A model generated the notes under the pieces. It was given only the letters and a program-made list of their open reading frames with translations. It ran no database searches and was not told the origin of the DNA. From positions 62,001 to 126,000 of the forward strand of contig NZ_FOFR01000007.1 of the NCBI RefSeq assembly GCF_900110955.1: a stretch of DNA of 64,000 bases, given 5' to 3'. The DNA is from Lentzea xinjiangensis (GTDB lineage: Bacteria > Actinomycetota > Actinomycetes > Mycobacteriales > Pseudonocardiaceae). This document shows, one piece after another, positions 10,821-19,976 of the stretch; positions within the stretch are counted from its first letter, which is position 1, and each line of letters starts with the position of its first letter. The translations under genes were made by a program, and so were the position numbers.

Positions 10821-10841
10821 CTATAACCCCTTTAATCGGTT

Positions 10842-10909
10842 GATCTGGTTAGCGTCACGTCATGCAAGCACGAGTTCAGCTAACCTGTCAAAGGATTCGA
10901 TCCGGTTAG
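10842..10909. promoter_or_regulatory. GGTTAG operator cluster
   Basis: GATCTGGTTAG (10842-10852) and GATCCGGTTAG (10899-10909) are direct repeats differing at one base; GCTAACC (10879-10885) is an inverted copy of GGTTAGC (10847-10853). They occupy the divergent gap between the hydrolase and the CGNR regulator and are probably bound by that regulator. Confidence 0.45.
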
Positions 10910-10924
10910 AAAGAGGCGGCGCCC

Positions 10925-11404
10925 ATGAACGAGCTGCTGGACCTGCTCAACAGCAGGCCGCTGGTCGACGGCGAGGAACGCGACGCGCTCGGCGACCCGG
11001 CCGCGGGCACGCGCTGGGCGCGCGAGCGCGGCGGCGAGGGCAGCCTCGCGGAACTGGCGTTGCTGCGCGAGGTGCGGGACGCCCTGGGGGACGTGGTGAG
11101 GGGAACGAGCTCCCCCGACGCGCTCGCCCCGCTGCTCGAAGGCGTCCACCAGGTGCCGGAGCTCACGCCGGACGGCCTGCGGTGGAGGGTCGAGGCACCT
11201 CCGCACGCCCGGTTGGCCGTCGACATGGTGCTCGCCTGGGCCGCGACCGAGGAGCAGCTACCCGGCCGGCTGCGCCCCTGCGCCAACGACGGGTGCCGGT
11301 TGTTCCTGCTCGACCGGAGCCGGGCCAACCGCGCCCGCTGGTGCTCGATGGCCGTCTGCGGCAACCGCGAAAAGGCCCGCCGCCACTACCGGCGCACCCG
11401 CTGA
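10925..11404 (+). CDS. CGNR zinc-finger regulator (ABATE family)
   Basis: A 159-residue protein with an N-terminal ABATE region (stress-induced transcription regulator family; starts MNELLDLLNSRPLVDGEE) and a C-terminal CGNR treble-clef zinc finger: PCANDGCRLFLLDRS, then RWCSMAVCGNREKARRHY. The four cysteines needed for zinc are present. Such proteins are DNA-binding regulators, usually beside the gene they control. AGAGG precedes the ATG by eight bases. It is divergent from the hydrolase gene, and the repeated GGTTAG elements between the two are candidate sites. Confidence 0.85.
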   Translation: MNELLDLLNSRPLVDGEERDALGDPAAGTRWARERGGEGSLAELALLREVRDALGDVVRGTSSPDALAPLLEGVHQVPELTPDGLRWRVEAPPHARLAVDMVLAWAATEEQLPGRLRPCANDGCRLFLLDRSRANRARWCSMAVCGNREKARRHYRRTR

Positions 11405-11514
11405 GCACCGGTGCGGGCCACGGCCGGCAGGTAGCCCGAGGTGGACTGGGAGACCGTCACGGTTCAGGAGCGGCGTTCGCCCGCTGCGCAGTGACATGGC
11501 GTCACCGGTGCGGC

Positions 11515-12444
11515 TCACACAACCCGGTGCGCGGCGTCGCGGAACTGCTTGGGCGAAGCACCGGCCACCCGGCGGAACGCGGTGCTGAACGCGCTCTCGG
11601 ACTCGTAGCCGGTGGCGACGGCGAGCTCGGAGATGGACCGGATGTTGCGCCGCAGGGCGTCGCGGGCCAGGCTCATCCGCCACTGGATCAGGTACTCCAC
11701 CGGCGTCGTCCCGACCTGCTTCTTGAAGGCCGCCGCGAACGCCGAACGGGACATGCGGCTGATTCCGGCGAGTTCCTCCAGCGTCCAGCGGTGTGCCACA
11801 TCCGCGTGCATGGCGCGGAGTGCGGCGCCGATGCCGTCGTCGTTGAGAGCACCCAGCCAGCCGGCGGGCCGGTCGGTCTGGTCGGCGTGGGCGCGGAGCA
11901 CGTGCACGAACAAGATCTGGGCGAGGTGGTCCAGCACCAGGGACCTGCCGACGGCGTTGCTCTCCACCTCGCTGCTCAGCAGGTTGGTCACGTGCGCGAG
12001 CAGCCTGTTCCGCGGGTCGGCCGCCTTGACGTGCACGAGCCGCGGCAGGACGTCGAGCAAAAGCGCGGCATTGGGCTCGTCGAACCGGAAGTAACCACCG
12101 CAGAGGTAGGTGTCCTCTTCGGACTCCGGCCCGATGCGCACCGCGCCGTTGGCGGCCGTGTCCCACAACGGCCGTGCCGCGAACGGTTCCTCGGTGAGGG
12201 AGCTGGCCAGCAGGTAGGACGGCGGGTCGCTCAGCAGGTAGAAGTCGCCTTCCTGCAGGAGCACGGGCTCGTGCCCGTCGAGCGCCAGCCAGCACTCGCC
12301 CCGCACGACGCCGCCCATCTTCACGTGGGGGAACGCGTCGAACCGCACCGCCCACGACCCGGCGGCGTGGAGCCCGGGATCGATGACGGTGTGGGGTCGC
12401 AGCAGGCCGATCGCCGCGGCGATGGGATCGCTTGACCCGAGCAC
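11515..12444 (-). CDS. AraC family transcriptional regulator
   Basis: About 309 residues from the chosen GTG. The N-terminal cupin-like domain resembles AraC_binding_2 (WAVRFDAFPHVKMGGVVRGE, then LQEGDFYLLSDP), and the C-terminus is a double HTH (LEELAGISRMSRSAFAAAFK and ISELAVATGYESESAFSTAF ending with SPKQFRD). The start is uncertain: GTG at 12444 gives the family's usual length, but GTG 12483 and ATG 12519 are also in frame and none has a good ribosome-binding site. It is divergent from the SnoaL-like gene that opens the sugar-acid cluster and may control it (inference). Confidence 0.82.
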   Translation of the reverse strand: MLGSSDPIAAAIGLLRPHTVIDPGLHAAGSWAVRFDAFPHVKMGGVVRGECWLALDGHEPVLLQEGDFYLLSDPPSYLLASSLTEEPFAARPLWDTAANGAVRIGPESEEDTYLCGGYFRFDEPNAALLLDVLPRLVHVKAADPRNRLLAHVTNLLSSEVESNAVGRSLVLDHLAQILFVHVLRAHADQTDRPAGWLGALNDDGIGAALRAMHADVAHRWTLEELAGISRMSRSAFAAAFKKQVGTTPVEYLIQWRMSLARDALRRNIRSISELAVATGYESESAFSTAFRRVAGASPKQFRDAAHRVV

Positions 12445-12637
12445 CGATCCGATGCTGGACGATCGATAAGAAACGCTGGACTGCACATTATGGATCGTAT
12501 CAACGGAAAGCGGCACCATGGTGTCAGCGGGAGGACGAACGTTCGGCACCGCCCGCGACCGAGCCTCGGGCCTGCGCATCCGCGCGGCCGAGCGCACCAG
12601 AGTGCGGCTTCCGCTCCGGAAGCCGGAAGGGATGACG

Positions 12638-13030
12638 ATGTCCGCCGCCGGCCTCCGCGAGTTCTACGAGGACCACATCGAGATGCTCAACGCCCGGGAG
12701 TTCTCCCGCGTGCGCGAGTTCGTCGACGACCGGATCACCTACTTCGGCGAGCCGGCCACCGACGACCAGGTCGCCGCCGCGCTGACCGGCGAGATCGAGA
12801 AGGTGCCCGATCTGCGTTGGGAGCTCACGGACTTCGCGGTCGACGGCGACAACATCGCCGCCCGCCTGATCAACACGGGCACTCCCGTGAAGGAGTGGCT
12901 CGGCGTGGCACCTACGGGCGCCTCGTTCGAGATCGTCGAGTACGCCATCTACAAGGTCCGTGACGGGCGGTTCGTCCACATGACGAACCTGCACGACGCC
13001 GGTGCTCTCGAGCGGCAGCTTGATGTCTGA
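12638..13030 (+). CDS. SnoaL-like / ester cyclase-fold protein
   Basis: A 130-residue NTF2-like fold protein: [20 protein letters not shown] at the start, [13 protein letters not shown], then a C-terminal sheet ending [19 protein letters not shown]. SnoaL-like proteins are small hydrolase or cyclase folds often found in catabolic operons; the substrate cannot be read. Start chosen at ATG 12638, with GGAAGG seven bases upstream; an in-frame ATG at 12632 would be too close. The 3' end overlaps the next dehydrogenase gene by eight bases, so the two are coupled. Confidence 0.75.
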   Translation: MSAAGLREFYEDHIEMLNAREFSRVREFVDDRITYFGEPATDDQVAAALTGEIEKVPDLRWELTDFAVDGDNIAARLINTGTPVKEWLGVAPTGASFEIVEYAIYKVRDGRFVHMTNLHDAGALERQLDV

Positions 13031-14141
13031 GCCGGACAAGCCGATCGGGGTCGGCATCGTGGGCCTGAGCGCGGCGGGAGGCTGGGCGGCCGGCAGCCAC
13101 CTGCCCGCGCTGGCGGCGGTCGACGGGATCGAGCTGCGTGCGCTGGCGGCGAGCTCGGAGGCCTCGGCCCGCGCCGCGGGCGCGGCGTACGGCGTACCCG
13201 CGCACACGTCGGTGGAGGCGCTGGCCGCCGACGCCGGTGTCGACCTCGTCGTCGTCGCCGTCAAGGTGCCCCGGCACCGCGAACTCGTGCTGCCGGCCCT
13301 GGAGGCGCGGGTGCCGGTGCTCAGCGAATGGCCGCTGGCCGTCGACCTGCGTGAGGCCGAGGAGATGCTGCGCGCCGCCGGGACGACGCGCACCTTCGTC
13401 GGTCTCCAGGGACGCTCCTCGCCCACGTTCCGCTGGCTCGCCGACCTGGTGTCCCAGGGGTACGTGGGGGAGGTGCTCTCGGTCACCGTGGTGGCGTCCT
13501 CCACCGAATGGGGCAGCCCGGTGTCGCGGCGCGGGGTCTACACGCTCGACCGTGCGCTCGGCGCCACGATGCTGACCATCGCGTTCGCCCCGGCGATCGA
13601 CCTCGTGTCGATGGTCGTCGGCGAGATCCGGGACGTGGTCGCGACGACCGCGACCCGGCGGCGCCAGGTGCCGCTCGAGGACACCGGGCAGCTCGTCCCG
13701 ATGACCGCGGAGGACCAGATCGCGATCTCCGGCACGGTGCCGGGCGGAGCGGTCCTGTCCGCCCACCACCGCGGGGGAGCGGTGCACGGTGCGGGGTTCT
13801 CGATGGTCATCGACGGCACGGAGGGGGCACTCGAGGTCTCCGGCGCCGAGTTCCCGCACATCGGCCCGGTCGTCGTGCGTGGCGCGCGTGGCCGCGGCCG
13901 GCTCGCCGAACTCGCGTTGCCCGACGGCTACGACCGCTATCCCGCTTTGGCCGGAACAGTCGTGCACACCTTGACGCACGCGTATGCCGCGATCCGGGAC
14001 GACCTCGTCCACGGCACGGCTGTCGCCCCGGACTTCGCACACGCCGTCCGGCGGCACCGGCTCCTCGATGCGATCACGCGCTCCGCGGCGACCGGACAAC
14101 GGATCACCGTCCAGTCGTCGACCGGCACACCGGGTGGATGA
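13023..14141 (+). CDS. Gfo/Idh/MocA family oxidoreductase
   Basis: A 372-residue NAD(P)-dependent dehydrogenase. The N-terminal Rossmann part has [34 protein letters not shown] and [10 protein letters not shown] correspond to the nucleotide-binding and EKP regions (lysine replaced by WP, so the usual catalytic lysine is not evident). The C-terminal part is the substrate domain. The family oxidises sugars, inositols and sugar acids. It overlaps the SnoaL-like gene by eight bases, and faces an enolase-superfamily gene across a terminator. The WP variant also occurs in galactose-dehydrogenase-like (Gal80) relatives. Confidence 0.85.
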   Translation: MSEPDKPIGVGIVGLSAAGGWAAGSHLPALAAVDGIELRALAASSEASARAAGAAYGVPAHTSVEALAADAGVDLVVVAVKVPRHRELVLPALEARVPVLSEWPLAVDLREAEEMLRAAGTTRTFVGLQGRSSPTFRWLADLVSQGYVGEVLSVTVVASSTEWGSPVSRRGVYTLDRALGATMLTIAFAPAIDLVSMVVGEIRDVVATTATRRRQVPLEDTGQLVPMTAEDQIAISGTVPGGAVLSAHHRGGAVHGAGFSMVIDGTEGALEVSGAEFPHIGPVVVRGARGRGRLAELALPDGYDRYPALAGTVVHTLTHAYAAIRDDLVHGTAVAPDFAHAVRRHRLLDAITRSAATGQRITVQSSTGTPGG

Positions 14142-14204
14142 ACCGGACCGCCTGCCGCCGCCCGGTGCGGCGCCGAGCCGTTCGACGGTCGCATGTGGAC
14201 GGTG

Positions 14205-14238
14205 GGTGTTCCCGCGCGCTCCGGCACGCGGGAACACC
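14205..14238. terminator. Bidirectional terminator between convergent genes
   Basis: Perfect 12-bp stem: GGTGTTCCCGCG (14205-14216) with CGCGGGAACACC (14227-14238) and a 10-base loop, lying between the stops of the dehydrogenase and the enolase-family gene. Confidence 0.75.
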
Positions 14239-14248
14239 GGAAACCCGG

Positions 14249-15406
14249 CTACTCGAACACCCCGTACCCCGCGACGGCATGTGCCCGGACGCCGTCCATG
14301 TCGAGCTCCACGCCGGTTCCGGGAGTGTCGGGAAGCGTGATGTAGCCGTCCTTGACGATCGAGCCGCTCCCGTCGGCGACGTGGACGTAGCTGTCCCACA
14401 CCGAGCGCTCGTCGAGGGCGTGCCATTCCTGGACGAAGAAGTTGGGGATCGCGGCGCACAGGTGCGACGTGGCCATCGTGCCCAACGGTGTCGACACCAG
14501 GTGCGGGGCGAAGGGGATGTAGTGCAGCTCCGCGAGGTTGGCGATCTTCTTGGCCTCGGCGAGTCCACCGCACTTCGGCACGTCCGGCTCGATCACGTCC
14601 ACGGCGCCGCGTTCGAGCAGCTCGCGGAAACCCCACCGCAGGTAGAGGTTCTCGCCGGCGCAGATCGGCGTGCGGGTCTGCGCGCGCACCCGCACCAGCG
14701 CGTCGACGTTCTCCGCCGGCAGCGGTTCCTCGAGCCACATCAGGTTGAACGGCTCCAGCTCCCACGCGATCCGGCACGCGCTGGGCACGTCGTAGCGGGC
14801 GTGCAGGTCGATGGCCAGGTCGACGTCGGGTCCGATCGCCTCCCGCACGGCCGCGACGCGCTCGGTCATCGACCGCAGCTCCGCGGCGTTGACCGTGTGG
14901 TTGAAGTCGTCGAACTTGGCCGGGTGGTACAGGTTGTCGATGTCGAACTTGATGGCGGTGAAGCCCTCGGCCACCACCCGCTGGGCCCGGTCGACGCACC
15001 CGGAGATCGAACCGGCCGGGTCGTCGCCGTCGCCGCAGTCGGCGTAGAGGCGGATCCGGTCGCGGAACTTCCCGCCGAGCAGCCGGTGGACCGGCTGGCC
15101 GGCCGCCTTGCCCGCGAGGTCCCACAGCGCCAGCTCGATCCCGGACAGGGCGATCACGAACACCCCGCCCTGGGGGCCCGCGAAGACCCTGCTGCGACGC
15201 AGTTTTTCCCAGCACCGCTCGACGTTGCGCGGGTCCTCGCCGAGCAGGAGGGGCGTCAAGTAGTTGATCATTCCGACGACGGCGCCCGCGCCGGCGTCGG
15301 GGTTGGCCTCGCCGAACCCGCTGAGGCCCTCGTCGGTGTCGATCCGCACCAGGGTGGCCTCACCGTGGTAGGCCACCACTGCCGTTGTGACGTTCACGAT
15401 CCGCAT
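14249..15406 (-). CDS. Mandelate racemase/muconate-lactonizing enzyme family dehydratase
   Basis: A 385-residue enolase-superfamily enzyme. The capping domain covers residues 1-120 (LVRIDTDEGLSGFGEANPDA), followed by the barrel. Metal ligands are intact: aspartate in LAIDLHARYD, glutamate in MWLEEPLP and glutamate in ICAGENLY; KFDID is the second-strand acid/base position, and APHLVSTPLG holds the later histidine. The profile resembles sugar-acid dehydratases (galactonate-type), with Mg2+-assisted proton abstraction beside the carboxylate. GGGAG lies before the ATG at 15406. It is divergent from the GntR regulator, so the operator in the gap probably serves both. Confidence 0.85.
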   Translation of the reverse strand: MRIVNVTTAVVAYHGEATLVRIDTDEGLSGFGEANPDAGAGAVVGMINYLTPLLLGEDPRNVERCWEKLRRSRVFAGPQGGVFVIALSGIELALWDLAGKAAGQPVHRLLGGKFRDRIRLYADCGDGDDPAGSISGCVDRAQRVVAEGFTAIKFDIDNLYHPAKFDDFNHTVNAAELRSMTERVAAVREAIGPDVDLAIDLHARYDVPSACRIAWELEPFNLMWLEEPLPAENVDALVRVRAQTRTPICAGENLYLRWGFRELLERGAVDVIEPDVPKCGGLAEAKKIANLAELHYIPFAPHLVSTPLGTMATSHLCAAIPNFFVQEWHALDERSVWDSYVHVADGSGSIVKDGYITLPDTPGTGVELDMDGVRAHAVAGYGVFE

Positions 15407-15457
15407 TGCTCTCCCGCCGCCGGGTCGTGCATGTGAACGGACTGTCGCGATGTCCAA

Positions 15458-15494
15458 CTTGTCCTATAAGCTGATGACATGCAAAGGGGACAAG
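15458..15494. promoter_or_regulatory. GntR operator and leaderless promoter
   Basis: CTTGTCC (15458-15464) and GGACAAG (15488-15494) are a perfect inverted repeat with a 23-base spacer that straddles the GntR start codon. TAAGCT (15467-15472) is six bases before the ATG at 15479 and could be the -10 box of a leaderless transcript. Autoregulation is likely. Confidence 0.5.
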
Positions 15495-16222
15495 AGTCTC
15501 CGGACGCTGTCAAGGTCCGGACTCTTCCGGTGCAGGTGGCGGCACACCTGACCCGGCGCATCGTCAGCGGAGAGGTCGAGGACGGCCGGGGTCCGTCGGA
15601 GCTCGACATCTCCCGCGAGTTCGGGGTGTCCCGCGTGGTGGCGCGGGAGACGCTCAAGATCCTCGCCTCGCTCGACATCGTCGACGTCGCGCAGGGCCGC
15701 CGCGTCGTCGTGCGCCCTCCGGCGGAGTGGGACTACCTGAGCCCGCTGCTGATCGAGTGGATGCCCGCGGAGATCGTGGGCGAGCTGTTGCAGGAGCTGC
15801 ACCAGATGCGCGTGCTGCTCGAGCCGGAACTCGCCGCGATGGCCGCGGTCAGCGTCACCGAGGAGACGCTGGACCGGCTCAGGGGCGAGATCGACCGCAT
15901 GGCGGAGCTGGAGGCGGACCCCGACGCCTACCTCGAGGTCGACCACGAGTTCCACATGGAGATCTGCCGGGCGGCCGACAACCGCATCCTCGACCGGATC
16001 ATGTACTCCGCCCGCTGGCTCGGCACGGCCAGCCGGCGCATCACCAACGAGGCGCCGGCCGCGCTGTGCAGGGCCACCGCCGACCACACGGAGATCTACC
16101 AGGCGCTCGTGGCGCGCGACCCGGACCGGGCCCGCGCGGCGATGCGCAAGCACCTGAGCAACAACTCCACTCTCCTCGCGGAGAGGGAGAAGCAGACCAA
16201 GCGGGCCGTCCGGCGGCGCTAG
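15479..16222 (+). CDS. GntR/FadR family transcriptional regulator
   Basis: A 247-residue regulator. The winged HTH is at residues 15-75 (VAAHLTRRIVSGEVEDG, then LDISREFGVSRVVARETLKI); the C-terminal all-helical FCD ligand domain shows the metal-site pattern VDHEFHMEICRAADN and a late TADHTEIYQAL histidine. FCD-type GntR proteins sense carboxylates such as gluconate or galactonate, which fits the surrounding dehydratases and transporter. It begins at an ATG that is probably also the transcription start. A candidate operator overlaps its 5' end. Confidence 0.88.
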   Translation: MQRGQESPDAVKVRTLPVQVAAHLTRRIVSGEVEDGRGPSELDISREFGVSRVVARETLKILASLDIVDVAQGRRVVVRPPAEWDYLSPLLIEWMPAEIVGELLQELHQMRVLLEPELAAMAAVSVTEETLDRLRGEIDRMAELEADPDAYLEVDHEFHMEICRAADNRILDRIMYSARWLGTASRRITNEAPAALCRATADHTEIYQALVARDPDRARAAMRKHLSNNSTLLAEREKQTKRAVRRR

Positions 16223-16307
16223 CGCACTGCACCACCGAAATCCGGACCGATGACGAGGACGGACGAGGCATGGCAGCACCTGCGATCCCGCCGATCCGGC
16301 CGGGGCT

Positions 16308-16373
16308 GACCGGTTGCGGAACCGGTCGGCGCCGCCGGTGCCGTCCACCCCGGACCGCGCCGGCGGTCCGGGG
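16308..16373 (+). terminator. Two tandem hairpins in the gap after the GntR gene
   Basis: The 314-base gap 16223-16536 holds no gene. It contains GACCGGTT (16308-16315) paired with AACCGGTC (16320-16327), and CCCCGGACC (16348-16356) paired with GGTCCGGGG (16365-16373), both perfect. They may end GntR transcription or act in the leader of the transporter operon. Confidence 0.4.
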
Positions 16374-16536
16374 CTCGACCTGCCCGGTCGACGGGCCGTC
16401 CCCACGACACACCACCGGTACACCGTCCTTCGCCGCATGAACAACCCGGCAGCGCGGCACTCGCCTCGCTGTACCGCCGGCCGCAACGTCGCCCCGTCGG
16501 TACGCGTCCGCTCGACCGGACGCGGGAGGAGTGGTC

Positions 16537-17961
16537 ATGGAAGAGAAAACGGACTTATCGAGGCGCACGTTCCTCGGGATGAGCGCGTTGGGCGTGCTCG
16601 GGCTCGCGGGGTGCGGGGGCGGCGGCCCCACCACGCCGCAGGTCGACGTCCAGGTGCCCCAGGCGCTGCTCGACCAGGCCGCCCCGCTGCGCGGCGGGTC
16701 GGTCGGGATGCTCTCGCAGAAGCTGTACTCCGAAGCCGCCAACCAGGCGCTCGACCGGTCGTTGCAGGCGTTCGCGCAGGCCACCGGCACGACGATCCGC
16801 AACGACCTGGTGTCCGGTGACGCCGGGGACATGGTCGCCAAGATGGACGCCGAGGTGGACGCGGGCACCACCCGCGACCTGGCCTTCATGAGCGACCTCC
16901 GGTTCGTCGGCCAGTTGCACAACCTCGGCGACCTCACCGACGTCACCGACGTCGTCGAGGAGATGCGCAAGCTCTACGGCGAACCCGCGACCGAGGCGAC
17001 CAACTTCTGCGTGTTCGGCGGGCGCTGGTTCGCGATCCCGTACCACTTCATCGCGACCGGGATGTACCTGCGGAAGGACTGGTACGAGGAGAAGGGCCTC
17101 CCGCTCAAGCCCCACTACACGTGGGAAGAGCTGCGCGACAACGCGTTGGAGGTCTCCGACCCGGCGAAGAGGCGCTTCGGCTGGGGGCTCACGGTGAACC
17201 GCTCCGGTGACGCCAACGGCTTCATCGCGAACGTCATCAACTGCTACGGCGGTGCGATAGCGGACAACACCGGCACGAAGGTGGTGTTCAACTCGCCCGA
17301 GACCGTCGCGGGCGTCGCGTTCCTCGGCGACATCTACACGAACCCGAAGTACGCGCCGATGCTGCCGCCCGGCATCGGGAGCTGGACCGACTCGAGCAAC
17401 AACGAGAACTGGCTGGCCCAGATCCTGGGGCTCACGCTCAACCAGTTCAGCGTCTACGCCGACTCGAAGACCAAGAACAACCCCGTCTACGCGAACACGC
17501 ACCCGTTCAACGGCGCCACCGGACCGGCGCTCGACAAGCCGCTCGCGTACGGCCAGTCCAACTCGTTCGTCGTGTTCAAGGGGGCGAAGAACCCCGATCT
17601 CGCCAAGCTGGTGGCGAAGTTCATGGTCGGCGGGAGCGCGCTGCTCGGTGTCGCGAAGGGAGCGCCGTGCCTGGTGAACCCGGCGTGGGACAAGGTGTGG
17701 GACTCCGATCCGTACTACACCGACGGTGACCCGGCGTTCGCCGCGCTGCGGGAGCAGACCCGCACGCCGCTCCCGCTGACCACCAAGACCGGCTTCAAGT
17801 TCCCGCAGGCCCCGAGCCCAGGAGAGCAGGCAGCCACCGCCGCCTACCTGCTGACCGACATGATGCAGTCGGTCATCCAGGGCACCCGGCCGGCCGACGC
17901 CGTCGCCGCGACCCACGCCAGGATCGCCCAGGTCTTCGAGCAGCAGGGCTACCGGCAATGA
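16537..17961 (+). CDS. ABC transporter sugar-binding lipoprotein (family 1)
   Basis: A 474-residue extracellular solute-binding protein. The N-terminus has a twin-arginine motif SRRTFLG followed by the lipobox LAGC (Cys26), so it should be exported folded by Tat and lipid-anchored outside the membrane. The body is family-1 like (LYSEAANQALDRSLQAFAQ; YLRKDWYEEKGLPLKPHYTW). ATG 16537 is chosen because GGGAGGAG lies just upstream; an in-frame GTG at 16531 overlaps that site. Its stop overlaps the permease start as ATGA. It is expected to capture a sugar or sugar acid for the fused permease. Confidence 0.87.
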   Translation: MEEKTDLSRRTFLGMSALGVLGLAGCGGGGPTTPQVDVQVPQALLDQAAPLRGGSVGMLSQKLYSEAANQALDRSLQAFAQATGTTIRNDLVSGDAGDMVAKMDAEVDAGTTRDLAFMSDLRFVGQLHNLGDLTDVTDVVEEMRKLYGEPATEATNFCVFGGRWFAIPYHFIATGMYLRKDWYEEKGLPLKPHYTWEELRDNALEVSDPAKRRFGWGLTVNRSGDANGFIANVINCYGGAIADNTGTKVVFNSPETVAGVAFLGDIYTNPKYAPMLPPGIGSWTDSSNNENWLAQILGLTLNQFSVYADSKTKNNPVYANTHPFNGATGPALDKPLAYGQSNSFVVFKGAKNPDLAKLVAKFMVGGSALLGVAKGAPCLVNPAWDKVWDSDPYYTDGDPAFAALREQTRTPLPLTTKTGFKFPQAPSPGEQAATAAYLLTDMMQSVIQGTRPADAVAATHARIAQVFEQQGYRQ

Positions 17962-19976
17962 CGACCCTCCGTCCGAAGAGGACGGAAAGGGCGCCGGTCC
18001 GCCCGGCGCCCGGCGCATCCTCCCCGCTCACCACGTCGCAGCGGCTGCTCGGGCGCGACTGGCGCCTCGCCGCGGTGTTCATCGGGCCGACGCTGCTGCT
18101 CGTCGCGGGCCTGATCCTGTTCCCGATCGTCAGCTCGATCCTCACCAGCACGACCGAACGCCACGGTGCGGAGACGGTGTTCGTCGGGCTGGACAACTAC
18201 ATCGCCCTCATCGACGACGCCTTGTTCCACACCGGCGTGCTCAACTCGTTCGTCTTCACCGCGTACGCCGAGATCTTCAAGGTGACCCTCGGTCTCATCG
18301 CGGCGTTGATGCTGCACCACATGCGCCGCGGCCGGGCGATCATCGCCGGGGTGATCCTGCTGCCGTGGGTGGTGCCGACGGTCGTCACGGCCTTCACCTG
18401 GCGGTCGTTGTTCGACCCGATCTTCGGCAGCGTCAACGTGTTGCTCACCGACTCCGGCATCGGGCCCGCCCTCGCCGCGGTCGGGCTCGTCGACTCCTGG
18501 CCCGCGGAGTGGCTGTCCGATCCCGCGCTCGCGATGCCGGCGGTCATCCTGGTCAACGTGTGGAAGGGCATCCCGTTCTTCACGGTGACGTTCCTGGCCG
18601 GGCTCAAGGCCATCGACAGCGGTCTCCACGAGGCGGCCGTGGTCGACGGGGCCTCGCCGTGGCAGCGCTTCGTGCACATCACGCTCCCGGGACTGCGCCA
18701 CATCATGATCGTGACGGTGCTGCTGTCGTCGATCTGGACGTTCAACAACTTCGACCTGATCTGGCTGATGACCCAGGGCGGGCCGGGGGACGCCACCGCC
18801 CCGTACGTGATGGTGGCCTACTCCAAGGCGATCCAGCAGCTGCAACTGGGCGCGGGCGCCGCGGTCACCCTGGTGATGCTGCCGATCATCGGCATCCTCG
18901 TGGTGGTCCTCGTGCGGATGATGCGGCGCAGCGACCTGCCGGGCGCGGGGGACCTGGGGCGCACCCGGTTGACCCCCGCCCAGCGCCGGGCGCTGCCGTG
19001 GGTGGTCGTCGCGTTCTCGGTGCTCGTGCTGATCTGGGCCTCGCCGCACATCGTGTGGAAGGCGGCGTTCGTGCTGGGCGTGTTCGTGCTGCTCGCGGCC
19101 GCCGTCGGACGGGTCGTCTCCACGCTCGCCGCGCGGGGCAACCAGTTGGCCGCACGCCTGGTCAGCGGCACCGGCTCGGGGATCGCGCTCGTGGGTCTGC
19201 TGGGCTTCGTGCTCGCCCCGCTCTACTGGATGACGGTCACGGCCTTCAAGTCCGACGACCAGATCATCGCGCGCACCAACGACCTCTGGCCGACCCCGTG
19301 GAGCACCGAGCAGTTCACCAACCTGTTCACGGGCAGGGCGTTCGGCACCTGGTACGTCAACACGGTCCTGGTCTCGGTGGCGTCCACCGCGATCGCCCTG
19401 GTGTGCGCGGCGCTGGCGGGCTACGCGTTGGCGCGGCTGAAGTTCCGCGGCTCGGAGAGCTTCACGGTGACGATCCTGCTCACCTACGTGATGCCGGGCG
19501 CGCTGCTGTTCATCCCGCTGTACCAGATGATGAGCGGGATCGGGCTCAACGACTCGTTGTGGGCGCTCGTGCTCGCCTACCCCACGTTCACCCTGCCGTT
19601 CGCGACGTGGCTGCTCGTCGGCTACTTCAAGTCGATCCCGGCCGACCTGGAGGAAGCCGCGCTGGTCGACGGCTGCACGCGGTTCGGGGCGTTCCTGCGG
19701 GTGGTGCTGCCGCTGGCCAAACCGGGCCTGCTCGCGGTCGCGCTGTTCACGCTCACCAACGCGTGGAACGAGTTCCTGTTCGCCTTCGTGTTCATCACCA
19801 AGGACAACTACAAGACGCTGCCCGTCGGCATGCAGTCGATGATCTTCGGTGACGTCGTGCCGCAGGGCCAGCTGGCCGCGGCCTCGCTGCTGATCAGCAT
19901 CCCGGTCGTGGTGATGTACGGGTTCGGGCAGCGGTTCCTGACCGAGGGCCTCACCGCCGGGGCGGTGAAGGGATGA
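17958..19976 (+). CDS. Fused two-half ABC sugar permease
   Basis: A 672-residue protein that joins two permeases normally encoded separately. The first half is MalF-like with EAA loop HEAAVVDGASPWQRFVHITL near residue 223; the second half, from about residue 400, is MalG-like (YWMTVTAFKSDDQIIARTND; EAA loop EEAALVDGCTRFGAFL). Between them lie extra hydrophobic segments (about residues 345-385). The fusion presumably provides the whole membrane channel. No ATPase gene of this transporter class is present in the window, so a shared MsiK-type ATPase elsewhere is likely (inference). ATGA overlaps bind it to the genes on both sides. Confidence 0.85.
   Translation: MTTLRPKRTERAPVRPAPGASSPLTTSQRLLGRDWRLAAVFIGPTLLLVAGLILFPIVSSILTSTTERHGAETVFVGLDNYIALIDDALFHTGVLNSFVFTAYAEIFKVTLGLIAALMLHHMRRGRAIIAGVILLPWVVPTVVTAFTWRSLFDPIFGSVNVLLTDSGIGPALAAVGLVDSWPAEWLSDPALAMPAVILVNVWKGIPFFTVTFLAGLKAIDSGLHEAAVVDGASPWQRFVHITLPGLRHIMIVTVLLSSIWTFNNFDLIWLMTQGGPGDATAPYVMVAYSKAIQQLQLGAGAAVTLVMLPIIGILVVVLVRMMRRSDLPGAGDLGRTRLTPAQRRALPWVVVAFSVLVLIWASPHIVWKAAFVLGVFVLLAAAVGRVVSTLAARGNQLAARLVSGTGSGIALVGLLGFVLAPLYWMTVTAFKSDDQIIARTNDLWPTPWSTEQFTNLFTGRAFGTWYVNTVLVSVASTAIALVCAALAGYALARLKFRGSESFTVTILLTYVMPGALLFIPLYQMMSGIGLNDSLWALVLAYPTFTLPFATWLLVGYFKSIPADLEEAALVDGCTRFGAFLRVVLPLAKPGLLAVALFTLTNAWNEFLFAFVFITKDNYKTLPVGMQSMIFGDVVPQGQLAAASLLISIPVVVMYGFGQRFLTEGLTAGAVKG

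Noticed and set aside
12518-12637. Longer N-terminus of the SnoaL-like protein from ATG 12518
   Set aside because: The added residues are Arg-rich without similarity, and GGAAGG is well placed only for ATG 12638.
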